From: a virus
IMG/VR virus record: IMGVR_UViG_3300034082_002860
Span: 1-56,851 of that record
Length of the DNA stretch: 56,851 nt
Reading direction: 5' to 3' (one strand)
The notes under the pieces are model-generated. The model was not told the DNA's origin. It did no database searches and saw only the letters and a list, made by a program, of their open reading frames with translations. Position 1 is the stretch's first letter; each line of letters starts with the position of its first letter. The position numbers were made by a program, and so were the translations under genes. Shown in pieces: positions 34,003 through 41,919 of the stretch.

Positions 34003-37000
34003 TTATTTAATTTTCTCTTCTAAAGCTTCAACTCTTTCAAGTAATTCTTTATTAGTTTGAATTAATAATGCCACTAATTTTTCGTATTTAACAGCCATGT
34101 AACCATTCTCTCTTGTTGTTACAACTTCAGGTAAAACTTTTTCAATTTCTTGAGCAATTACACCTATATCGTGTCCTTCATTTTCATGAACACCTTCCAT
34201 TGTAATCCAATCGAAATAATAACCATTAATTTGTTTCAATATATCTAAAGAACCTGAGATAGTCAATACGTTCTCTTTCAATCTTTCATCAGAACTTGCG
34301 TAAGCGATTACATCATTAGATGCTCTAATTAAACCGACAGTTGTTGATGTTGTAGCTCCTCCCACGATTAATGCTCCTGTAACTGCGGTTGTTGCTGTAT
34401 TTAATGTTACAGCTCCGTTTACAGTTAAACTGGTTAATGTTCCTAAACTTGTAATTGAAGATTGTGCAGCCGTTGTAACCGTTCCCGCCGTTGTTGCGGT
34501 TGAGGCGTTACCACTTAATGCTGCCGTAATTGTACCTGCACTAAAGTTACCACTTGCATCACGACTAACGATTGCATTTGCAGTATTCGCATTTGTTGCA
34601 GTTGTCGCCGAATTACTTACTTTACCTGCTGTACTGATTGTTGATAAGTTGGTGTCAGCAATTGTTTTGTTAGTAAGTGTTTGTGTTCCACTAATAGTTG
34701 CAATTTCAAGTTCAGATCCTAAAGGACCCGCAATCCACTTATCAGTTGTTGTATTCCATAATAATGAACCTGACACCAATGATGCTGCGGTTGCGTCTCT
34801 AACAACTATACCACCATTTGCCGCTCCCGAACCATTTAATGATATAATATTATCACCAATCGCAACTGTTGTTGAGTTAACTGTTGTTTGTGTTCCTGAT
34901 ACTACTAAATTACCACCAATAGTAACTGTTGTTCCGTCATCGGTTATTGTTGAGTTACCAACTGTTGACGCTGAGGTGAATTTAACTAAAGTGTTATTTG
35001 TTCCTGATACAGATACTGACGTTCCTGAAGTTCCACTTGTTCCAGAACTACCACTAGTTCCTGATGTACCAGAACTTCCGTTAGAACCTGAAGAACCACT
35101 TGTTCCTGAAGAACCATTAGATCCACTAGAACCTGAAGTACCAGCTGTTCCTGATGAACCGTTAGAACCTGAACTACCTGATGAACCGTTAGAACCTGAA
35201 CTACCTGATGTTCCTGAAGAACCGTTAGAACCTGAACTACCTGATGTTCCTGAAGAACCGTTAGAACCACTAGTACCTGATGAACCGTTAGAACCTGAAC
35301 TACCTGATGTTCCTGAAGAACCGTTAGAACCACTAGTACCTGATGTACCTCTTGTTCCTGAAGAACCTGATGTTCCTGATGAACCGTTAGAACCCGAAGT
35401 TCCTGATGAACCGTTAGAACCTGAACTACCTGATGTTCCTGAAGAACCGTTAGAACCTGAAGAACCTGAAGTACCAGAAGAACCATTTGAACCTGATGTG
35501 CCAGATGTTCCTGAAGTTCCACGAGTACCAGATGAACCTGAAGTACCAGAAGAACCGTTTGAACCTGAACTACCACTAGTTCCTGAAGAACCGTTACTAC
35601 CTGATGTTCCTGAAGTTCCAGAAGAACCATTAGAACCTGAACTACCACTAGTTCCTGAAGAACCGTTAGAACCTGAAGAACCAGATGTACCTGAAGAACC
35701 GTTACTACCTGAAGTTCCTGAAGTTCCACTAGTACCTGAAGAACCGTTAGAACCTGATGTTCCTGAAGTTCCACTTGAACCAGCGGCAGCTAACCAAGTT
35801 GATCCATTATATCTATAAATGTTATTATCTGTTGTATTGTAAAATATTTGTCCCGCAACAGTTCCTAATGCCGCAGCTGTTGATATTGCAGTTGGGACCC
35901 TCAAGGAACCTGTAACTTGTAATGAACCAGTAAATTGGTGAACGTCAACCGTATCATTACCAAATGCAGTAGAACCACTTGCAAATTGTACTGTCATATT
36001 AGTTACAGACGAACTAACGACATATTGTTGTGCTGTAAGTGTTCCGTTAACGGTTAAGTTATTACTAACTATTTGACTACCAGTTAATGATAGTGTTGTA
36101 CCGTCAAAAGTTAAATTAGATTCAGCATTTAATGTAACACCACCAGCACTTGTCATTACTCTATTATCAACCGCATTTGTAATTGTTGTTGTACCACTTG
36201 AACCTGAAGTTCCTGCTGTTCCTGAAGAACCGTTAGAACCTGATGTTCCACTTGTTCCTGATGAACCATTTGAACCACTAGAACCTGAAGTTCCTGCTGT
36301 TCCTGAAGAACCTGAAGTTCCTGATGTACCCCTTGTTCCTGAAGAACCTGAAGTTCCTGATGTTCCTGATGAACCATTAGAACCTGAAGTTCCTGATGTT
36401 CCTGATGTTCCTGAAGAACCATTTGATCCACTAGAACCTGAAGAACCATTTGATCCACTAGAACCTGAAGAACCATTTGATCCACTAGAACCTGATGTGC
36501 CAGATGTTCCTGAAGTTCCACGAGTACCAGATGAACCTGAAGTTCCTGATGTGGCTGCGGTATATGATGTTCCATTAATGAATAATGAACCTGTTACAGC
36601 TAAACTACCACTAACCGCCAAACTACCTGTGATAGATTGACTACCTGTAATATTTTGACTACCTACTATCGTACTTTGACTTGATCCTACAGAACCTGTT
36701 GGAGGAACTGGTAGACCAACTGAAGCCAAACTTGCTGAAGTTTGTACAACTTGAGCTCCTACTTGTATTGTACCATCGGAGTTTGTGCTGATAGCTTTAA
36801 TTCCACCAATAAAGATGGAACCTGTTGATACATAGATGTCCTTCCACCAATGTGTCGCATCACCCAAATCGTAAGCATTATTAACAGATGGGATTATAGA
36901 TCCGCTAATTGTTTGATTTGCTTTGAATAGGTTACTACCTGTGGTAGCAAAACGAGCAGAACCTGTTGTGTCTAAGGTTAGTGCGTTTGATGTGGTACCA

Positions 37001-37104
37001 CTGATGGTGGCGTTTATTGTTCCGTCTACCTGAAGATCTCCAAAAAAACGGGCTGAGCCCGATACATTAAGTGATCCAGAGACATTTGCGTCAAATATTT
37101 TCAT
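34003..37104 (-). CDS. Collagen-like tail fibre with S74 chaperone domain
   Basis: Protein of 1033 residues. N-terminal part (1-183): Ser/Gly/Thr-rich short beta repeats (VSGSLNVSGS). Two long Gly-X-Y blocks, about 184-305 and 440-694, made of G-[ST]-[SNRA] triplets without proline, a collagen-like rod of bacterial type. Between and after them are beta-helical or repeat-type segments. The C-terminal 96 residues (DERLKENVL, GVIAQEIEKVLPE, then a coiled-coil end) form a peptidase S74-type intramolecular chaperone that trims itself after trimer assembly. Likely a long tail fibre or spike contacting the host. It has the putative late promoter 21 nt upstream, and a TibC-like transferase gene lies 66 nt upstream in the same direction. 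Confidence 0.92.
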   Translation of the reverse strand: MKIFDANVSGSLNVSGSARFFGDLQVDGTINATISGTTSNALTLDTTGSARFATTGSNLFKANQTISGSIIPSVNNAYDLGDATHWWKDIYVSTGSIFIGGIKAISTNSDGTIQVGAQVVQTSASLASVGLPVPPTGSVGSSQSTIVGSQNITGSQSITGSLAVSGSLAVTGSLFINGTSYTAATSGTSGSSGTRGTSGTSGTSGSSGSNGSSGSSGSNGSSGSSGSNGSSGTSGTSGTSGSNGSSGTSGTSGSSGTRGTSGTSGSSGTAGTSGSSGSNGSSGTSGTSGSNGSSGTAGTSGSSGTTTITNAVDNRVMTSAGGVTLNAESNLTFDGTTLSLTGSQIVSNNLTVNGTLTAQQYVVSSSVTNMTVQFASGSTAFGNDTVDVHQFTGSLQVTGSLRVPTAISTAAALGTVAGQIFYNTTDNNIYRYNGSTWLAAAGSSGTSGTSGSNGSSGTSGTSGTSGSNGSSGTSGSSGSNGSSGTSGSSGSNGSSGTSGTSGSNGSSGTSGSSGSNGSSGTSGSSGTRGTSGTSGTSGSNGSSGTSGSSGSNGSSGTSGSSGSNGSSGTSGSNGSSGTSGSSGTRGTSGTSGSNGSSGTSGSSGSNGSSGTSGSNGSSGTSGSSGSNGSSGTSGSSGSNGSSGSSGSNGSSGTAGTSGSSGSNGSSGTSGSSGSNGSSGTSGTSGSSGTSGTSGTSVSVSGTNNTLVKFTSASTVGNSTITDDGTTVTIGGNLVVSGTQTTVNSTTVAIGDNIISLNGSGAANGGIVVRDATAASLVSGSLLWNTTTDKWIAGPLGSELEIATISGTQTLTNKTIADTNLSTISTAGKVSNSATTATNANTANAIVSRDASGNFSAGTITAALSGNASTATTAGTVTTAAQSSITSLGTLTSLTVNGAVTLNTATTAVTGALIVGGATTSTTVGLIRASNDVIAYASSDERLKENVLTISGSLDILKQINGYYFDWITMEGVHENEGHDIGVIAQEIEKVLPEVVTTRENGYMAVKYEKLVALLIQTNKELLERVEALEEKIK
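35023..35786 (-). repeat. Gly-X-Y coding repeat, larger block
   Basis: DNA repeats encoding about 85 G-[ST]-[SNRA] triplets, with nine-base units and imperfect higher-order repeats (GSN and GSS mixtures). Such DNA is prone to slippage and recombination that alters rod length. It creates a long open frame of Pro/Glu-rich residues on the other strand, which I reject as a gene. Confidence 0.85.
36190..36552 (-). repeat. Gly-X-Y coding repeat, smaller block
   Basis: Second collagen-like block of about 40 triplets, including short exact tandem copies around 36420-36490 that encode GSSGSN. Same organisation as the larger block. Confidence 0.85.
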
Positions 37105-37125
37105 AGGTTATATTGTTATACCCTA

Positions 37126-37134
37126 ATAAATACT
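37126..37134 (-). promoter_or_regulatory. AGTATTTAT element (putative late promoter)
   Basis: AGTATTTAT on the minus strand, one base short of the full AGTATTTATA, 21 nt before the tail-fibre ATG at 37104. Position and sequence agree with the copies at 1967, 33950 and 51197. Confidence 0.45.
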
Positions 37135-37170
37135 TTATAAATCATATTTGTGAAATAAATCTATAGATTT

Positions 37171-39960
37171 TTATATTAATTTATCAATTTCTTTTATGAC
37201 ATCTTGACCTGTAATAGTTTTTGAACATTCAAATTGGTTTTCTGTCTTCTCATGAATAGGACACCAATTCCAATTACCTGGATCAAACTCGTGGTTAGAC
37301 CAACAACTATTACATACATTTTTGTTAATTACTCTTGTTACACCATCTAACGGTTCTAAATCTACGTCAGTGAAACCTGAAATAATTACAGTAGGGGTTC
37401 CTGACGCCCAAGATAACCAACTTAATCCACTGCTTATACCAATGAATAGTTCAGACTCTTGTAAAACTTTTATTAAATCTTTTAATGTACTCTTTGGTTG
37501 AATTGTTATTCCTTTTGGGTTTTTATTACCCATATATCCGTTTTCTTCCCTTGATAATAATCTAACCTCATATCCTTTACCTTTACAATAATCTACCACC
37601 TCCTGCCAACCTGTTGGGTTATTCCAATATTTACATTGAGCCGTTGAGTGAATAGCTATTGTTACAAGTTTCTTTTTCTTTTTACCTAATTTAGGTAATT
37701 TAGGTTTTAATTCCTTATAAGTTAATCCTAATATATCAGAAGCCACCTTCATTAAAGGTTCCTTTTTAGGGTCGTTATAATGTTTTGTATAATCTATTTC
37801 ACGATTATCGTTATAAAATAATCCCAATCTATATAACGCATAAATGTTATTTACATTAGACCCTGGTGTAACAAACTCAATATTAGGGTATTGATCCTTA
37901 AATAAATCTATTTGAAAAGAAGAACATATAACTTTACATTTGTTTTCTGTTCTGAATTTCTCAACATATTCCATCCATGCCAAATTGTCACCTAATGATT
38001 TTGATTCAAAGCAAATCATCACACGTTTGTCTGTTAAATCTATGTTATATTCTTGATAATAATCATTATCCACCCCTTTTATCTTAATTAACCAATCAAT
38101 ATAGTATTTTTTAACCGATTTAACCCAATGATTACTCTTTAAATTAAATTCAAACTCTAACTTACCGTTCTTCTTATCAATGAATTGGACGTTATAAAGA
38201 TAATCGCCGTCTTCTAATATTTCCACGAATGGACCATCTACAAAATGTATATTTACTCTTCTGTTTGTATTAACATTTTTTCTTGTTATTTTATTCTTTC
38301 GTCTAAACTCATTCATTTCGTCCTTCAATTCTTGACCAAATATTTCTTTACCCTGATAAAACACTTCAACAGATTTCCCTTTCTCATATTGACCTAATCT
38401 TTCTAATTTATATTCTCCCTTCTTAATTGTGTGAAACTTATTATACGAACCGTAGTTGATTTCAATTAGATAATCTTTATCCGCAGGTTGTTCTGAAAAT
38501 CCTGAAATAAAATGGACAAACAATTGTCCCGCTTCGTCAACACCTAAATAAGTTTGTAAACGTGCACCATTCTTTAATATGCCATTCCTATTCCATACTG
38601 CAAAGATGTTAAGTTCATTATTGTTTGGTACGTATTTACTAACAAATACACTATTAGTGACCTTTTTAATTGATTGGTACAGTTGTTTTTCTAATTGCCA
38701 ACTATCCGGTTTACCCTTAAAGTATTCTTCTTTACTGTTAATAAGACTAATCATTTTTAATGCGACATCTGTCTTAATTGAAAAGATATAAGCTGAACTA
38801 TACGGATTACTTTCTCTTGTTGATCCTTCGGAATACTCATATACAACAGCGTCATTACTTCTAATATACTCCATAAACGCTTGACGATATTGAATTTCGT
38901 CTGGTAAGTTATCATATTCTAAAAAGTGAATATATTTTTTACCTATTTGTTCCGCTAATTTAAATGCATTTTTCATTGTCAACCAAATTGCATAATCATG
39001 ATGAAATTCATTTTTATTGGTGACAACATAGCTATGTAAATCAGTCCATCTATCACTTTGTACGCCGTATTCAGCAAAATCTTTTTCTAATAAAACATCA
39101 TTATCACCATCATAAATGTAATAATCAACTAATTTTTGTATTTCAGGTTTTACAGGGTAATGTCCAGCTAAAATTATTGGACAACCATAAACTTTAACTT
39201 TATTAATTAATTCAACTAATACCTTTTCTTTTTCTATCGTGTTTGGCCAGGAATCAATAACAAATACATCCTCAGTAAATTGATTATATTTTACTTCAAC
39301 ATTTGTATCATATTTTTCAATGTGCGTATTTTCAATTTTTATTTCTTCATAATCTTTTTTAGTTTTATAATTCAAATCAAAAATATATGGCATTAATCTT
39401 TCAATTACCCATGGTGATAAATCATCTGTCTCTAAAATATTGACAATATCTTTATAAAACCCAATTGGTCTTTTACGAACATGGCTTTTAGAGACACAAA
39501 AATGTCCTGCTGGTGTGAATCTAAATGTTTCCGGACATGGGTCTAAAAATAATTTATCCCATATTGGTTTAAGATTTATTGTGCCATCATGATGCGGTCT
39601 ACCATTTCTATCACATAATAAAATTGGATATGTAGTCGAAAAAAACCAACATTCTGAAAATACTTGTTGTGCATATGTATCCCAAGTATCTTTGTTACCA
39701 TTCATGATATCCAAATAATTGCTTACATGGTCTTCAAAATAATCTTGTGTTGTAAATGTATATTCTAACAACGTATCATATCTTTCAACAAAATGATTGA
39801 AAAAAGTATGAACATCTCTACCTACGTTGTTTTCAATATAAATTTCATTTGGGTTATTAAAATTTTCCCCCTTTCTATAAACGGTTGCTTTAACATCGGA
39901 GTTTAAATTATTAACCCATGAATAGTCTCTTTTATATGCTGATATTATTACTTCTTTCAT
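37171..39960 (-). CDS. Multidomain glycosyltransferase with BAHT (TibC-like) C terminus
   Basis: Protein of 929 residues. N-terminal about 1-110 resembles DUF3431 (NVGRDVHTFFNHFVERYD). A middle part (about 215-430) looks like a GT-A module (YIHFLEYDN). The C-terminal third is a GT9/heptosyltransferase-like fold ending in C883-x2-C886-x13-C900-x11-C912 (CNSC, WNWCP, FEC). That is the iron-finger pattern of BAHT autotransporter heptosyltransferases such as TibC, which attach heptose to Ser residues. It lies just upstream of the Ser/Thr-rich tail-fibre gene. The sugar donor is unknown; no heptose-synthesis gene is seen. Confidence 0.8.
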   Translation of the reverse strand: MKEVIISAYKRDYSWVNNLNSDVKATVYRKGENFNNPNEIYIENNVGRDVHTFFNHFVERYDTLLEYTFTTQDYFEDHVSNYLDIMNGNKDTWDTYAQQVFSECWFFSTTYPILLCDRNGRPHHDGTINLKPIWDKLFLDPCPETFRFTPAGHFCVSKSHVRKRPIGFYKDIVNILETDDLSPWVIERLMPYIFDLNYKTKKDYEEIKIENTHIEKYDTNVEVKYNQFTEDVFVIDSWPNTIEKEKVLVELINKVKVYGCPIILAGHYPVKPEIQKLVDYYIYDGDNDVLLEKDFAEYGVQSDRWTDLHSYVVTNKNEFHHDYAIWLTMKNAFKLAEQIGKKYIHFLEYDNLPDEIQYRQAFMEYIRSNDAVVYEYSEGSTRESNPYSSAYIFSIKTDVALKMISLINSKEEYFKGKPDSWQLEKQLYQSIKKVTNSVFVSKYVPNNNELNIFAVWNRNGILKNGARLQTYLGVDEAGQLFVHFISGFSEQPADKDYLIEINYGSYNKFHTIKKGEYKLERLGQYEKGKSVEVFYQGKEIFGQELKDEMNEFRRKNKITRKNVNTNRRVNIHFVDGPFVEILEDGDYLYNVQFIDKKNGKLEFEFNLKSNHWVKSVKKYYIDWLIKIKGVDNDYYQEYNIDLTDKRVMICFESKSLGDNLAWMEYVEKFRTENKCKVICSSFQIDLFKDQYPNIEFVTPGSNVNNIYALYRLGLFYNDNREIDYTKHYNDPKKEPLMKVASDILGLTYKELKPKLPKLGKKKKKLVTIAIHSTAQCKYWNNPTGWQEVVDYCKGKGYEVRLLSREENGYMGNKNPKGITIQPKSTLKDLIKVLQESELFIGISSGLSWLSWASGTPTVIISGFTDVDLEPLDGVTRVINKNVCNSCWSNHEFDPGNWNWCPIHEKTENQFECSKTITGQDVIKEIDKLI

Positions 39961-40630
39961 TTAATATATTTTTTAATTTTGTTAAATTTAATGACACATC
40001 TTCTGGTGCCTGCTTAGGTTTTAGTGTTGGTTTAACATTTTTATTTGTTTCAAGTGCTAAATCATAAATTGTTTTCAAATCTGTTCCAACGTTAATAATA
40101 CCATTTTGTTCTAATTTTATCAAGTTGATGATTATATCAGCAATCTTGTTTACATAATCAAAATTCCCAATAAGATTAATCCACGCATTATCATATGGAA
40201 ATGGATTTGGTTTATGTGATTCTCTTAATATTAAGTAATCATGAGATTTTAATTCAATGAAAGCATCAGCCAATAATTTGGTATATGAATACCAATTATT
40301 ACCATGTATTGGAATATCTTCTTCAGATGCATTTGAAACTGAATTTGTATAAACATAGTCAGTTGAAATATGTACCAATTTAATATTATAATTGTTACAA
40401 TAGCCAACCAAATCTGCAACTGCTTTATAATTAATATTCCAATTACTTTCTTTATCGTTGGAGTATGTGCTAGTAAATGCTATACAATTAACTATGACAT
40501 CGTAACCATAAAAATTAAACTCATCTTTGGTTATGTCAAACCCATCTTTTTTTCTTGAAATGTAATCCCAATTAGTTTGTTTAATTATTTCCGAGCCAAG
40601 TAAACCATCACCTAGAACTAATACCTTCAT
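39932..40630 (-). CDS. RmlD-like SDR reductase
   Basis: Protein of 232 residues with VLGDGLLGSEI (5-15), HISTDYVYTNSV (87-98) and Y114-x3-K118 in WYSYTK, the layout of dTDP-4-dehydrorhamnose reductase. It would reduce a 4-keto group on a nucleotide-deoxysugar, plausible for the product of the RfbH-like enzyme next to it. Slightly short for RmlD (about 280). Overlaps the 929-residue gene by 29 nt. Confidence 0.75.
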   Translation of the reverse strand: MKVLVLGDGLLGSEIIKQTNWDYISRKKDGFDITKDEFNFYGYDVIVNCIAFTSTYSNDKESNWNINYKAVADLVGYCNNYNIKLVHISTDYVYTNSVSNASEEDIPIHGNNWYSYTKLLADAFIELKSHDYLILRESHKPNPFPYDNAWINLIGNFDYVNKIADIIINLIKLEQNGIINVGTDLKTIYDLALETNKNVKPTLKPKQAPEDVSLNLTKLKNILNERSNNISI

Positions 40631-41919
40631 TATTTGAATTTTTTTACCACCTCTTCAATATAATTGAACACAACATCAGTATAATGTGGTGCTGCGCCTA
40701 TAAAGAATACCTTATCTAAAACTTTATTTGCTTCAGGATAGTTTTTATAATCATCTAAATGTGAATAACCTGGATGCATCAAAATATTACCTGCAAAATA
40801 ATTTCTTGTTTGTATTTTATTTTCTTCTAAAAATGCCACTAATCTATGTTTAAGTCCGGGTTCATCACAAATAAATGGTGTACCAAACCAACATGGTTCA
40901 GCACTAACTAACGTACTTGGTGCTCTTAAGTTTGGTATATTATCAACAAATATCTTTGTGATAATGCTATTGCTATTTCGTCTATTAGTTTCAATTTCTT
41001 CAAATTTTTCTAATTGTTCTAATCCAATTGCACCTTGTAAATCTAATGGTTTTAAATTGTACCCCATTTCACTGAATACATATTTGTGATCTATCACGCC
41101 ATCATAGTTTTCTAACCATTTATCAAATCTGTTACCACATGTTCCACATGGTAATAAATTTGCGGAGCCTATACAATAACAATCTCTTCCCCACCAACTG
41201 ATTGAGACAAATAATTTTTTTAATTCATCATCATTGGTACAAACCATTCCACCCTCACCTGTTGATATATGATGTGCAGGATAAAATGAATTTGCAAATG
41301 CTACATAATAATCCGTTAATGGCTTACCATTCCATTTTGAACCCAATGAATCACAATTATCACCTATCAATTTTAAGTTATGCTTATCAGCAATCTCTTT
41401 TAATTTATCCATATTAGGTGGGTTACCTAATACAGGTGAAACAAAAATTCCTTTTGTTTTTGATGTGATTTTAGCTTCAATTTGATTTATATCAAAATTT
41501 AATGTGTCCCACTCAATATCAATAAAAACAGGTTTCAATCTATTTTGATACAATACAGATATTGTTGTAGCAAAGCCAACAGGTGACACAATTATTTCAT
41601 CGTCATCTTCCCAATTAAATCTTCTCTTAAGCGCAGCAATTAAAACTAAGTTAGCTGAACTACCCGAATTAACCATGTGTGAATGTTTGACATTAAACAT
41701 TTTGCTAAACTTGTTTTCAAACTTGTACACTTTCTCACCAGTTGTAATCCATTTACCATTTAAAAATGTATCAATTGCTGCAACAGTTTCTTTTTCATCC
41801 CAATATGCCCCTGAATAGTAAACAGGTGTTTTACCGGGAATAAATTCTTTGTTATTATATAGATAAGGTGCAACATGATTACCACCTACTAAATCTTTAA
41901 TGTTTTCTAAATTTATCAT
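40630..41919 (-). CDS. rfbH: RfbH/DdhC-type NDP-4-keto-6-deoxyhexose 3-dehydratase
   Basis: Protein of 429 residues of the DegT fold. The PLP-lysine position is replaced by His (SFYPAHHISTGEGG, His216/217), the hallmark of 3-dehydratases that remove the C3 hydroxyl on the way to 3,6-dideoxyhexoses. A four-cysteine set C247, C249, C258 and C261 (RDCYC, then CGTCGNRF) matches the 2Fe-2S site of CDP-glucose E1 enzymes. It depends on an electron donor (E3), not seen here. The ferredoxin at 6134-6442 is a possible substitute. Confidence 0.85.
   Translation of the reverse strand: MINLENIKDLVGGNHVAPYLYNNKEFIPGKTPVYYSGAYWDEKETVAAIDTFLNGKWITTGEKVYKFENKFSKMFNVKHSHMVNSGSSANLVLIAALKRRFNWEDDDEIIVSPVGFATTISVLYQNRLKPVFIDIEWDTLNFDINQIEAKITSKTKGIFVSPVLGNPPNMDKLKEIADKHNLKLIGDNCDSLGSKWNGKPLTDYYVAFANSFYPAHHISTGEGGMVCTNDDELKKLFVSISWWGRDCYCIGSANLLPCGTCGNRFDKWLENYDGVIDHKYVFSEMGYNLKPLDLQGAIGLEQLEKFEEIETNRRNSNSIITKIFVDNIPNLRAPSTLVSAEPCWFGTPFICDEPGLKHRLVAFLEENKIQTRNYFAGNILMHPGYSHLDDYKNYPEANKVLDKVFFIGAAPHYTDVVFNYIEEVVKKFK

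Noticed and set aside
34986-35774. Second minus-strand frame over the same repeat (VLQ-rich)
   Set aside because: Shadow in another frame of the same repeats, with low-complexity composition only.
34649-35818. Plus-strand 389-residue open frame rich in Pro/Glu/Leu
   Set aside because: It is the reverse complement of the Gly-X-Y repeat region of the tail-fibre gene; the repeat keeps the opposite frame open. No start signal and no plausible fold.
37157-37170. 14-nt palindrome AAATCTATAGATTT after the 929-residue gene
   Set aside because: Possible weak terminator, but it has no T-run in the gene's direction and such palindromes are common in AT-rich DNA.
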